Below are positions 26,718 to 34,578 of a stretch of DNA of 64,000 bases, one piece after another (position 1 is the first letter of the stretch; each line of letters starts with the position of its first letter). Origin of the DNA: an uncultured bacterium (lineage in GTDB: Bacteria > Cyanobacteriota > Vampirovibrionia > Gastranaerophilales > Gastranaerophilaceae). The notes below the pieces were generated by a model that had not been told where the DNA came from, did no database searches, and worked only from the letters and a program-made list of their open reading frames with translations. The position numbers and the translations under genes were made by a program. The stretch covers positions 1 through 64,000 of the forward strand of contig CABQIM010000001.1 of assembly GCA_902464375.1 (NCBI GenBank), in the 5' to 3' direction.

Positions 26718-26969
26718 TCACACAAAATAAGATAGAAACTCTTTGTATACACTTTCCACAACCTTTGTAATCGTATCGATTAAACTCTTATCAATTTCAG
26801 CACTCTCTAATTGCTGTCTATAAAAATCTTCATCGATTTCTGACATTTTTTTCTTTTGAGTTTTTGCACTTACAATATAGTGCTCTTGCTTTTGACGTAA
26901 TGCAGTTCCTTTGCAAAGTTTCTTTGCTGCTGCAAAATCATAATATTTATTAATACGTTGAATTTTCAT
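26718..26969 (-). CDS. Small basic helical protein downstream of tRNA-Gln
   Basis: 83 residues starting at MKIQRINKYYDF, with AGGAT 5 bases upstream. The longer ORF that continues into the tRNA is an artefact. The N-terminal half is Lys-rich (AAAKKLCKGTALRQKQEHYI) and the C-terminal half is an acidic helix (EIDEDFYRQQLESAEIDKSLID...). The tRNA terminator ends only about 10 bases before the ribosome site, leaving no room for a separate promoter, so expression would need read-through. Not recognised. Confidence 0.6.
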   Translation of the reverse strand: MKIQRINKYYDFAAAKKLCKGTALRQKQEHYIVSAKTQKKKMSEIDEDFYRQQLESAEIDKSLIDTITKVVESVYKEFLSYFV

Positions 26970-26980
26970 ACATATCCTAT

Positions 26981-27011
26981 AAAAAAAAGAGAGGTTTTTA
27001 GAACCTCTCTT
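26981..27011 (-). terminator. Terminator of tRNA-Gln
   Basis: 10-bp stem AAGAGAGGTT/AACCTCTCTT (27002-27011 with 26987-26996) followed on the minus strand by a run of about eight Ts. It begins 4 bases after the tRNA 3' end. Confidence 0.9.
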
Positions 27012-27014
27012 AAT

Positions 27015-27090
27015 TGGCTGGGACGGAAGGATTCGAACCTCCGAGATGGCTGGACCAAAACCAGCTGCCTTACCACTTGGCGACGTCCCA
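27015..27090 (-). tRNA. tRNA-Gln (anticodon TTG)
   Basis: 76 nt. The acceptor stem TGGGACG pairs with CGTCCCA, the D arm is normal, the anticodon stem GCTGG/CCAGC encloses TTTTGGT giving anticodon TTG, and the T arm is GGTTCGAATCC. The 3' CCA is encoded. It has its own promoter and terminator. Confidence 0.97.
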
Positions 27091-27101
27091 TCGCAATTAC
27101 T

Positions 27102-27129
27102 ATAATAGAATATCAAGATTATATGTCAA
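27102..27129 (-). promoter_or_regulatory. Promoter of tRNA-Gln
   Basis: Consensus -35 TTGACA (27129-27124) and -10 TATTAT (27107-27102) separated by 16 bp. The tRNA 5' end is 11 bases after the -10 box. Confidence 0.8.
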
Positions 27130-27148
27130 GAGGTTTTATTTTTAAGAC

Positions 27149-27179
27149 AAAAAAGTGCTCCAGATTATGGAGCACTTTT
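27149..27179 (-). terminator. Terminator of ilvE
   Basis: 11-bp stem AAAAGTGCTCC/GGAGCACTTTT (27151-27161 with 27169-27179) and a T run on the minus strand, 9 bp after the ilvE stop. Confidence 0.88.
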
Positions 27180-27187
27180 ACCTAAAA

Positions 27188-28219
27188 CTAAGCAATAACC
27201 TTAATCCAACCTTCCGGAGCTTCAATTTCACCCATTTGAATACCGGTCAAAGTTTCATAAAGTTTTTGGGTCACAGGACCGATTTTTTCCATGCCTGATG
27301 GGAACACGATTTCGTTACCATGATCAACCACCTTACCAACAGGAGATAAAACTGCAGCGGTTCCGCATAGCGCACATTCTGCAAAGTCCTTAATTTCACT
27401 GAACGGAATAATTCTTTCTTCTGCCTTCAAGCCCAAATAATGTTCTGCTACATACATCAAAGAACGTCTTGTTATTGATGGCAAAATTGAATTTGATTTT
27501 GGAGTAACTACCTTATTATCCTTTGTTACAAAGATAATATTTGCACCGCCGGTTTCTTCAACATTTGTTCTTGTTGCTGAATCCAAGTACATGTTTTCGT
27601 TATACCCTTGATTATGCGCATCAACTATAGCATGAAGACTCATTGCATAGTTTAACCCTGCCTTAATATGACCTGTACCATGTGGAGCAGCTCTATCAAA
27701 ATCCGGAACACGAAGAGTAATTGGTTTCGCACCACGTTTAAAATAAGGACCTACCGGCGCAGCAAAAATTCTGAATTGGAATTCACTTGCAGGTTTTACA
27801 CCCATTACCGGATTACTGCCAAACATGTAAGGTCTTAGGTACAATGCTGCTCCTGAGCCGTATGGAGGAACGTAATCAATGTTTTTTCTTACGACTTCTA
27901 CAACAGCATCTACAAATCTATCTTCCGGAAATACTGCCATTTCTAAATAACGGCATGTATCAGCCATTCTCTTTGCATTTAAGTCCGGTCTAAAGCAAAC
28001 TACCTTGTTATCTTTTGTTCTATATGCTTTCATACCTTCAAAGCAAGTCTGTGCATATTGAAGAACACAAGCACATTCATTCATTGTAATATTTGGGTCG
28101 GTAGTCATTATACCTTCATCCCATTTGCCATCTTTGAAATTTGAGACAAAACGGTAATCAGTTTGCATGTAACCAAAACCTAAGTTTGCCCAATCAATAT
28201 TTTTTTCAACAGTTTTCAT
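27188..28219 (-). CDS. ilvE: Branched-chain amino acid aminotransferase
   Basis: Fold-type IV PLP enzyme that interconverts valine, leucine and isoleucine with their 2-oxo acids. It belongs to the longer type II branch (343 residues; N-terminal IDWANLGFGYMQTDYRF). Seen are CFEGMKAYR near residue 60, FRPDLNAKRM, GSGAALYLRPYMFGSNP, the PLP lysine in GTGHIKAGLNYA (Lys186), and ETGGANIIF. AAGGAGG lies upstream of the ATG. A terminator follows, so it is a single-gene unit. Confidence 0.95.
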   Translation of the reverse strand: MKTVEKNIDWANLGFGYMQTDYRFVSNFKDGKWDEGIMTTDPNITMNECACVLQYAQTCFEGMKAYRTKDNKVVCFRPDLNAKRMADTCRYLEMAVFPEDRFVDAVVEVVRKNIDYVPPYGSGAALYLRPYMFGSNPVMGVKPASEFQFRIFAAPVGPYFKRGAKPITLRVPDFDRAAPHGTGHIKAGLNYAMSLHAIVDAHNQGYNENMYLDSATRTNVEETGGANIIFVTKDNKVVTPKSNSILPSITRRSLMYVAEHYLGLKAEERIIPFSEIKDFAECALCGTAAVLSPVGKVVDHGNEIVFPSGMEKIGPVTQKLYETLTGIQMGEIEAPEGWIKVIA

Positions 28220-28386
28220 TATGATGCTTCCTCCTTAATCATATAAATGAACACTCATTAGGTACATTATACTACAAATTTTTACTATAGCTTTGTAACA
28301 TTTCGTAATATTAAAGTCAATTTTTCAAAAACAATTGACTTTATATACATGTAAGGTTAAGAAGTTAATAAGGTTGGAGGTTATTT

Positions 28387-28539
28387 ATGAACATTGCAAT
28401 TAGAAAACTGGCATTACTTGAAAAGAATTTAATTGAAAGAGAAGAAGCAGCTAGAATGGAAGGCTATACTACATCTCCTATTGATACAGCTTTTAGAGAA
28501 AAAGTTACTCAATTAATGGATAAAGTAAGAGTTATTTAG
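28387..28539 (+). CDS. Small 50-residue helical protein, unknown
   Basis: MNIAIRKLALLEKNLIEREE begins a charged amphipathic helix, ending in KVTQLMDKVRVI. A consensus GGAGG lies six bases before the ATG and a TTGACT -35-like box about 45 bp upstream. Its stop lies 2 bp from the convergent exporter gene stop. The strong ribosome site supports a real gene; no homologue is recognised. Confidence 0.6.
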   Translation: MNIAIRKLALLEKNLIEREEAARMEGYTTSPIDTAFREKVTQLMDKVRVI

Positions 28540-28541
28540 CT

Positions 28542-30284
28542 TTATTTATCAACACTATTATCCAAAGAACCAAGCTCTACAAGCGTTTTAAAATCTGAGT
28601 TTTGTTTTATCAAATTGTCAAATGCTGCGATATCTACTATCTCAGCATTTTTGATAAATACTATTTTGTCAGCATTTCTTATTGTAGACAATCTGTGAGC
28701 AATAGCAATTATTGTCATGTTACCTTTTAAAGAATTTAAAACAGTACAAAGTTCATCCTCTGTTTTCAAATCAAGAGATGACGTTGCTTCATCCATTATC
28801 AAGATATCAGGTTCTGAATACAAAGCCCTCGCAATAGCTAAACGTTGTTTTTGTCCTTGTGAAAAACCGGTTGAATCTACAAACGGGTTAGCATATATAC
28901 CTTCCTGATAATTTTCATTTATAAAATCATACAATTTTGCATTCTTTAAAGCTTCTATAACTTTGCCATCGTCTTGAAGTTCAGCTCCAAATGTGACATT
29001 TTCTTTTATACTTCCATTTATCAGATTGAATTCTTGAGGAATATAACCAATTTTAAGAGGTTTTGTTTGTTGCATACCATCTATAAGAATTATTCCGGAC
29101 TGCGGTTTTAAAAGTCCTGCAATAATATCTGCTAATGTCGTTTTTCCTGCACCAGAAAGTCCTGCAATTCCAACAAATTCGCCTTTGTTTATCATCAGAT
29201 TAATATTCTTTAATGCTAGTTTATCATCTTCATAACTAAAATTAATATTTTTTAATTCTATTGCATGTTCAAACTTTTGGAATTCATGTTCCGTAATTGG
29301 TTTAACATTTGTGATATCAAATTTATTGCAATAATCAAGGAATTCATCAACTATTGGAAGAGCCGAATTTATACCATTGAGATTCACCTGTATTCTGGAA
29401 ATTGTAGGTGAGAGCCTAAAAATTGCTGACACAATAAGCGCAAACGATGCCACTAATTTATCCGGTTGAGAGAAATTTTGCATTGCAATTATTATTAAAA
29501 GAGTAAATAACAACACTATTATAAAAGGTTCCGTAATGTATGGCGGAATTATATTGTAAAAAAGCATTTGCTGTTCATTCTCAAACAAATTTTCTATGGC
29601 ATTTTTATAATTGTTAAAGAAAAATTTTTCGTTATTAGAAATCTTAACGCCTTTTATATTCAAAATAACTTCGTTACATCTTTGTCTTAATTTAGAAGAT
29701 GCACGACTTAGTTTATCAGAAACGGATTTTAATTTTGGTTTAAATATTTTATATTGCACTGCGACTAAAATAAGCGCAAACATCGTCGTGAAAACAGTTG
29801 CAAGAGGAAATTTAATTAATAAGAATAAAGAAACGAGTGTAAAAATAAAAAAGTTTACATTCAAATTTAGAATACGTAATACATAATTATTTATTACATT
29901 TGGTATCAAATATCCAAGTATATTTTCTTTTTGAGCAAGTGATATTTTGGAAGTTTTTGAATATTCGGATGATAGGAAATAATTAACGAATTTCAAATTA
30001 ACTTCTGCTTCCACTGCTTTTGTAAATTTGGACTGTAATGCTGCATATTTTATCATTACCAAATTTTTTGCAAGAAACAATAAAATTATTAGACAGCCAA
30101 TCAATACCGGTGAGTTCTGCCAACCGCCGGTTTTATCCTCTGAAAGCAATTTTAATATAAACGGATAAGTCAGAGCGACTCCAAAAAGTTCCAGAAATCC
30201 AACAACAAAGGACAATGACGAGTAGCTCAAAAAAGCTCTCTTATTGTCTTTAAAGTATCCAAAAAAAACTTTTAACCTTCCCAT
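28542..30284 (-). CDS. ABC exporter (PglK-like membrane/ATPase fusion)
   Basis: Half-size ABC transporter: membrane domain ~1-315, then an ATPase domain with AGLSGAGKTTLADII (Walker A), FSQGQKQRLAIARAL (signature, with Gln for the second Gly and Phe for Leu), ILIMDEATSSLD (Walker B) and IAHRLSTIRNADKI. The short loop and overall style fit the PglK family that flips lipid-linked oligosaccharides; drug or lipid export is possible. I place the start at MGRLKVFF: a TATAGT box ends six bases before that ATG, while the longer ORF would overlap the promoter. Confidence 0.83.
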   Translation of the reverse strand: MGRLKVFFGYFKDNKRAFLSYSSLSFVVGFLELFGVALTYPFILKLLSEDKTGGWQNSPVLIGCLIILLFLAKNLVMIKYAALQSKFTKAVEAEVNLKFVNYFLSSEYSKTSKISLAQKENILGYLIPNVINNYVLRILNLNVNFFIFTLVSLFLLIKFPLATVFTTMFALILVAVQYKIFKPKLKSVSDKLSRASSKLRQRCNEVILNIKGVKISNNEKFFFNNYKNAIENLFENEQQMLFYNIIPPYITEPFIIVLLFTLLIIIAMQNFSQPDKLVASFALIVSAIFRLSPTISRIQVNLNGINSALPIVDEFLDYCNKFDITNVKPITEHEFQKFEHAIELKNINFSYEDDKLALKNINLMINKGEFVGIAGLSGAGKTTLADIIAGLLKPQSGIILIDGMQQTKPLKIGYIPQEFNLINGSIKENVTFGAELQDDGKVIEALKNAKLYDFINENYQEGIYANPFVDSTGFSQGQKQRLAIARALYSEPDILIMDEATSSLDLKTEDELCTVLNSLKGNMTIIAIAHRLSTIRNADKIVFIKNAEIVDIAAFDNLIKQNSDFKTLVELGSLDNSVDK

Positions 30285-30290
30285 CACGCT

Positions 30291-30296
30291 ACTATA
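30291..30296 (-). promoter_or_regulatory. -10 box TATAGT six bases before the ABC exporter ATG
   Basis: Minus-strand TATAGT, then AGCGTG, then ATG at 30284, with no Shine-Dalgarno. A TATTAT alternative overlaps it. Consistent with a leaderless transcript. Confidence 0.5.
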
Positions 30297-30337
30297 ATAT
30301 ATTAAAAAAAGATTAATTTCTATTATTTTCACAGAAA

Positions 30338-30351
30338 TTACATGCTATAAT
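30338..30351 (+). promoter_or_regulatory. Extended -10 promoter TTACATGCTATAAT
   Basis: TGCTATAAT is an extended -10 (TGnTATAAT) preceded by TTACA. It lies 28 bp before the BI-1 gene start, which has its own GGAGG. The ssb promoter at 40675 has the same TTACATGnTATAAT layout. Confidence 0.7.
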
Positions 30352-30378
30352 ACATACTAAGATTAATAAGGAGGGTAT

Positions 30379-31104
30379 ATGGCAAATCCAATTTTGAACG
30401 ATAACTTTGCTGCTCAAGAAAGAGTTTATGAAGGCGAAGCAATGACAGTAAATGGGACTATCCAAATTGCAGGATTTTTGGGTATCTTACTGGTTGCAGC
30501 AGCCGCTTATGTTTGGTCTAGATTCAATATGGGCTTTACTGATCAAGCTTACATGCTAACAAGCGTAGGTGCTATTGCAGGTTTTGTACTAGCTCTTATA
30601 ATTTCATTTACAAGAAAGAAATTTTTAGTTCCTGTTTATGCTGTTGCAGAGGGTCTTTGTTTAGGCGGGATTTCAGCAGTATTCGAACAATCTTATCATG
30701 GAATAGTTGTTCAAGCAGTTGCAGGAACATTTGCAGCTTTATTTTCTATGCTTATTTTATACAGAGCTAACATAATCAAATGTTCAGATAAATTCAGAAG
30801 TGTTATTTTCATTTCTACTTGTTCAATTGCTGTAATATATTTGGTAGACTTAATCGGTCACTTTTTCCACTACGCTGTTCCGATTATTAATACTTCTTCA
30901 GGACTTGGTATTGGATTCAGCGCAATCGTAGTAGTAATTGCGGCATTAAATTTAATTATTGATTTTGATTTTATCGAACAAGGTGCAAGAAACATGCTTC
31001 CTAAAGATATGGAATGGTATGGCGCATTTGGGCTAATGGTAACGCTTGTATGGCTTTATTTAGAAATATTAAGGTTACTGGCAAAATTACAAGACAGAAA
31101 ATAG
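30379..31104 (+). CDS. Bax inhibitor-1/YccA family membrane protein
   Basis: 241-residue integral membrane protein with about seven spans. The N-terminal AMTVNGTIQ before the first span is typical of the prokaryotic BI-1-like group, and the last region has the conserved acidic pattern (LNLIIDFDFIEQGARN...MEWYGAFGLMVTLVWLYLEILRLL). Family members are pH-sensitive calcium-leak channels or stress proteins. A GGAGG site precedes the ATG, an extended -10 promoter lies upstream, and a terminator follows. Confidence 0.92.
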   Translation: MANPILNDNFAAQERVYEGEAMTVNGTIQIAGFLGILLVAAAAYVWSRFNMGFTDQAYMLTSVGAIAGFVLALIISFTRKKFLVPVYAVAEGLCLGGISAVFEQSYHGIVVQAVAGTFAALFSMLILYRANIIKCSDKFRSVIFISTCSIAVIYLVDLIGHFFHYAVPIINTSSGLGIGFSAIVVVIAALNLIIDFDFIEQGARNMLPKDMEWYGAFGLMVTLVWLYLEILRLLAKLQDRK

Positions 31105-31111
31105 ATTTTTT

Positions 31112-31149
31112 ATCAGGCTTCTTTTATAATAAAGGAAGCCTGATTTATT
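31112..31149 (+). terminator. Terminator after the BI-1 gene
   Basis: 10-bp stem ATCAGGCTTC (31112-31121) with GAAGCCTGAT (31135-31144), followed by TTATT. Confidence 0.8.
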
Positions 31150-31173
31150 AAGAGGGATTTTGAAGGAGGAGAA

Positions 31174-32376
31174 ATGACAGCAGTCTTATCATTTTTAGTC
31201 GGTATATTATTGGCTTCCGCGGTTTTTTACGTTTTTTATTCAAAAAAAATCAATGCCTTGAAGGAAGAATTAATAACCATTAGTGCGAAATCGAAATCAA
31301 CAGAAGAATTGCAAGAAATAATCAAACGTGATTTTGTACAACTTGCTAATGAAACAATTAAAAATGAACAAGAAGATTTGCGTAAACAAAACAGAGAAAG
31401 TCTTGAAGAAAAAATCCTCCCACTAACAAAAGAGTTAGGTGAATTTAAAGCCAAAGTTGAAAAATTTAACCTTGCCGGAGTTGAAAACACAACCAAGATT
31501 GTCGAACAAATCGGAAATTTAGAAAAGAACAACAAGGTAATCGAACAAGAGGCAAAAAATCTTGTGGAAGCTTTAACGAAAAATCAAAATGTAAAAGGCT
31601 CCTACGGAGAAGATTTATTGGATACAATTTTACAATCTTGCGGCATGGTTGAAGGTATACATTATTCAAAACAAATGGTTATGACTTCAGCTAGCCTTAA
31701 AGATAACGAAGAACATATCATAAGACCGGATGTTGTAATCAATCTTCCTAACGACCACCATCTTATTATTGATTCAAAAGTAACGCTCACAAGTTATTTA
31801 GAGTACATAAAAGACAATGACAAACTCAAAGAATTTAAAAACGAGGTTAAGAAAAGAATAGTTGATTTAGCAAACAAAAATTACCAAAATGCAGGTGATT
31901 TATCTCAACCGGATTTTGTTCTTATGTATATGCCAATAGAAACATCCGTAAATTTACTTTATGAAGATGCAGAACTCATTAATAGTGCGTATAAATCTAA
32001 TATTATAATTGTTGGAACATCATCTCTTCTTGCAACAATAAGACTTGTAAACCAATTAATGGCACAACAGAAACAAAAAGAAAGTATAAATCAGATTGTT
32101 AATGCCGGAACAAACTTGTACGAAACATTTGTTCAATTCTGCGAAGATTTACTTGATGTCCAAAAGCGTTTTGATGACGTTGGTAAAAAGTTAAATACAA
32201 CCATAAACAGATTCAGACGTAACAGCAAAAACAAACCTAGTTTGTTCTCTCAAGTTGAGGCATTAAAAGAATTTGGAATAAATACAAATAAAGAAATTCC
32301 GGAAAAATTACTTTCTGAGCCGGAAGAAGCAGTGGAAGAAGAGGATGTCTTGGAAGGAGTTTTTGTAAATGACTAA
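31174..32376 (+). CDS. rmuC: DNA recombination protein RmuC family
   Basis: One N-terminal membrane span (~2-22), a coiled coil (~25-150), then the RmuC nuclease-fold domain: NVKGSYGEDLLDTILQSCGMVEGIHYSKQ, RPDVVINLPNDHHLIIDSKVTLTSYLEY, and FVLMYMPIETSVNLL. Thought to limit inversions at repeats, though the biochemistry is unresolved. The C-terminal tail is acidic. GGAGG precedes the ATG. The last 8 bp overlap the response regulator start, so the two are co-transcribed. Confidence 0.93.
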   Translation: MTAVLSFLVGILLASAVFYVFYSKKINALKEELITISAKSKSTEELQEIIKRDFVQLANETIKNEQEDLRKQNRESLEEKILPLTKELGEFKAKVEKFNLAGVENTTKIVEQIGNLEKNNKVIEQEAKNLVEALTKNQNVKGSYGEDLLDTILQSCGMVEGIHYSKQMVMTSASLKDNEEHIIRPDVVINLPNDHHLIIDSKVTLTSYLEYIKDNDKLKEFKNEVKKRIVDLANKNYQNAGDLSQPDFVLMYMPIETSVNLLYEDAELINSAYKSNIIIVGTSSLLATIRLVNQLMAQQKQKESINQIVNAGTNLYETFVQFCEDLLDVQKRFDDVGKKLNTTINRFRRNSKNKPSLFSQVEALKEFGINTNKEIPEKLLSEPEEAVEEEDVLEGVFVND

Positions 32377-33064
32377 AATTCTGGTTGTTGATGATGATAT
32401 TGCAATAAATGAGCTGGTTAAAGTAAACTTAGAACTTCAAGGTTACAATGTGATTCAAGCTTATAATGGTGTTGAAGGTTTTGCAAAGGCTAAACAAGAA
32501 GAACCCAATCTTATTATTCTAGACGTCATGATGCCTGAAGTTGATGGTTATACAGTTGCCAGACGTGTAAGACAATGCCCTGAAATTTCTGAAACACCAA
32601 TTATTATGCTTACTGCACTTTCAGAACTTAACAACAAAGTTGAAGGCTTTGACATTGGCGTAGATGATTATTTAACCAAACCTTTTGAAATCGATGAACT
32701 AATTGTTAGAGTGAGAGCTTTGTTAAAAAGAACTAACCAAATTCCAAAATCTTCGGCAACAAGAGAATTGCTGACGTATAAAGAAATTACGCTTATACCG
32801 GAATCTTATAGCGTTCAGATTAATGACAAAATTCAAAAATTAACACCAATTGAATTTGATATTTTTAATCTTTTATTCCAAAATCACGGCAATATGATAT
32901 CAGGAGCGAAGTTACTTAAAGACATTTGGGGTTATGAACCTGACGATAATGTCGAAACAATCAGAGTTCACATAAGACACTTGAGAAGTAAGATTGACAA
33001 AATTTCTGACGGCAAAAAGTATATTGAAACAATTTATGGCGGTGGCTACAAATTAAATATCTAA
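32369..33064 (+). CDS. OmpR/PhoB-type response regulator (RpaB-like)
   Basis: Two-component regulator: receiver domain 1-~120 with acidic pocket Asp8-Asp10, phospho-acceptor Asp52, Thr82 and Lys104, then a winged helix (~135-230; LTPIEFDIFNLLFQNHG, VETIRVHIRHLRSKID, IETIYGGGYKL). No histidine kinase is adjacent, so it is an orphan. Cyanobacteria have orphan regulators of this type (RpaA/RpaB). A GGAAGGAG site lies within the upstream rmuC gene, which it overlaps by 8 bp. Confidence 0.93.
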   Translation: MTKILVVDDDIAINELVKVNLELQGYNVIQAYNGVEGFAKAKQEEPNLIILDVMMPEVDGYTVARRVRQCPEISETPIIMLTALSELNNKVEGFDIGVDDYLTKPFEIDELIVRVRALLKRTNQIPKSSATRELLTYKEITLIPESYSVQINDKIQKLTPIEFDIFNLLFQNHGNMISGAKLLKDIWGYEPDDNVETIRVHIRHLRSKIDKISDGKKYIETIYGGGYKLNI

Positions 33065-33121
33065 AATTATTGACTTATTTATTTTGTTGTATTACCATTT
33101 TAAAAAAAGGAAATAATAAAC

Positions 33122-33208
33122 ATGCAATTTAGCACAACTATGATGATGAATATGATGATGCAAAGCCTTGGAGAAGGTGGTTTTTGTTGTGCTAATCGAA
33201 TGTGTTAA
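33122..33208 (+). CDS. 28-residue Met- and Cys-rich peptide
   Basis: Short ORF with a run of Met residues (MQFSTTMMMNMMMQ) and a Cys-containing end (GGFCCANRMC). Nine of 28 residues are Met and three are Cys. AAAGGAA lies 8 bases before the ATG and a perfect hairpin with T run follows 22 bp after the stop, so it has the frame of a compact expressed gene. A GG followed by FCCANRMC could be read as a leader/core junction, or the peptide could bind metal; both are inference. Confidence 0.55.
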   Translation: MQFSTTMMMNMMMQSLGEGGFCCANRMC

Positions 33209-33230
33209 GTATGTTTAGACAATAAATTTT

Positions 33231-33259
33231 AAAGCCGCCTTTTCCAAGGCGGCTTTTTT
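33231..33259 (+). terminator. Terminator after the small peptide gene
   Basis: Perfect 11-bp stem AAAGCCGCCTT/AAGGCGGCTTT with loop TTCC and a T run. Confidence 0.92.
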
Positions 33260-33292
33260 AGTGCTGTTATACATTTTTTGAAAGGAAATACT

Positions 33293-34555
33293 ATGCTATC
33301 GTCAATTAACAACTACGAACCAAAAAATTTAAGAGAAAAACAAAAAACAAATTTTAAAGGAATCACAATACCTGCGAGTACAAGATTTTTAGATGGATTT
33401 GTAAAATCACAAGAAAATTTATCAACAACAAGATTTATACAAGACACAACAACAAATTGGCTGCCAAAAGCAGCTCTATCAAGAAGCAAAGCCGACTTTT
33501 GGGAGTTTTCATTATTAGAATTCGTTGAATCAGGTTTATTTTATTTTGCAGCACCGGTTTTGGGAGAACATTTATTTAGAAATAAAATTTTTAATAAAAT
33601 TCAGCCAAAACAAATTATGAATAATGTTACCAAAAGCACTTCCGAAATTAAGAAATCAGCATTAGATGCCACTACAAAAAATAAATCTATCGCAACAAAA
33701 GCAGGAATTATTACGGCTTGTTTGGCAGTTCCTGCAATGGAATATGCCTTAAGTTTTGCAAAGAATTTATTTACATTAAAAGTTTTCCATTTGAGTGATT
33801 TCAACAATGTTGCAAACTTAAACTCTGAACAAAAAGAGGATGAAGCACAACAGAATAAAGTCGAAACACACGCGAAAAAAGAATTAAAAAAAGCCGGAGT
33901 TCTTTCCGCTGCCGGAATTGGAGCAGGAATTTTACTTGCTACACACGGTCACAAATCAAAAACTGCTTTAAAATTTTCAGAAGCGTTATTAAACCCTGCA
34001 GAACCAATTAAAAAAGGACTACATAAAGTGGGCTTAAAATCAAAGAAATTTGACAAATTTCTTGAAGACTATACGAAGCTTGATTTTGATAATAAAAACG
34101 GAAAGTTTGCATTGAGCAAAGGACAACTTGCCCTAACTGCAATAACAGGCTTATTCGGATATTCAGAAGCTGCCAAAGACAGAGGAAAACTGGATTTTTA
34201 TGAAGTCTGGACGAGAGTTCCGCTCGTTGTTTTATATACAATTTTTGGTTCCGCAGTGTTTGATGAAGGATTCAAAAAAATATTAGCCAAGAATGGCAAA
34301 TTCCCTGATTTAATCAAGAAGTCTAATGATGGAAGCATCAATGTACCATCAAGAAAAGAACTTCCAAATATTGCAGAGCAGGTAGCTTTGAAAAATAATA
34401 CTAGCTCAAAAAAAGAATTGGAAAAATTAATTAAACAGAAATCAATAATAACCGGCGTTCCTTATTTATTCAGTTTAGTTGCGATGGGATTTACACTAAC
34501 AGCTGTTACAAGACTTTGGACAAAGTACAGATATGAGCATCAATTTGATAAATAA
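33293..34555 (+). CDS. Unknown membrane protein with N-terminal NFKG motif
   Basis: 420 residues from the ATG that follows AAAGGAA; a TTG five codons upstream overlaps this site. NFKG lies at residues 20-23. Hydrophobic segments: EFVESGLFYFAAPVLGEHLF (~70-90), GIITACLAVPAMEYALSF (~140-160), AGVLSAAGIGAGILLATHG (~200-220), VPLVVLYTIFGSAVFDEGF (~305-325) and VPYLFSLVAMGFTLTAVTR (~390-410). DFWEF (~65) and DFYEV (~297) each precede a hydrophobic stretch, suggesting an internal duplication. No family recognised; possibly related to the protein at 7177. Confidence 0.78.
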   Translation: MLSSINNYEPKNLREKQKTNFKGITIPASTRFLDGFVKSQENLSTTRFIQDTTTNWLPKAALSRSKADFWEFSLLEFVESGLFYFAAPVLGEHLFRNKIFNKIQPKQIMNNVTKSTSEIKKSALDATTKNKSIATKAGIITACLAVPAMEYALSFAKNLFTLKVFHLSDFNNVANLNSEQKEDEAQQNKVETHAKKELKKAGVLSAAGIGAGILLATHGHKSKTALKFSEALLNPAEPIKKGLHKVGLKSKKFDKFLEDYTKLDFDNKNGKFALSKGQLALTAITGLFGYSEAAKDRGKLDFYEVWTRVPLVVLYTIFGSAVFDEGFKKILAKNGKFPDLIKKSNDGSINVPSRKELPNIAEQVALKNNTSSKKELEKLIKQKSIITGVPYLFSLVAMGFTLTAVTRLWTKYRYEHQFDK

Positions 34556-34565
34556 TGTTTTTTGG

Positions 34566-34571
34566 TATAAT
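34566..34571 (+). promoter_or_regulatory. Extended -10 box seven bases before the TolC-like ATG
   Basis: TGGTATAAT (extended -10, TATAAT 34566-34571), with TTGATA at 34545-34550 as -35 (15-bp spacer), lies inside the end of the preceding gene. The ATG at 34579 is 7 bases on and has no Shine-Dalgarno, which predicts a leaderless mRNA. Confidence 0.65.
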
Positions 34572-34578
34572 TTTTATT

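Noticed and set aside
26970..27116. N-terminal extension of the minus-strand ORF through the tRNA
   Set aside because: It translates tRNA-Gln and its terminator. The real start is the ATG at 26969 with AGGAT upstream.
24405..30284. Type I secretion system from the two ABC exporters
   Set aside because: Neither has a peptidase or RTX-associated domain and no adaptor or substrate gene is adjacent. MsbA-like and PglK-like assignments fit better.
33122..33208. Lanthipeptide or other RiPP cluster
   Set aside because: The small peptide has a suggestive Cys-containing end, but no modification enzyme, protease or dedicated transporter is adjacent, so I do not call a RiPP system.
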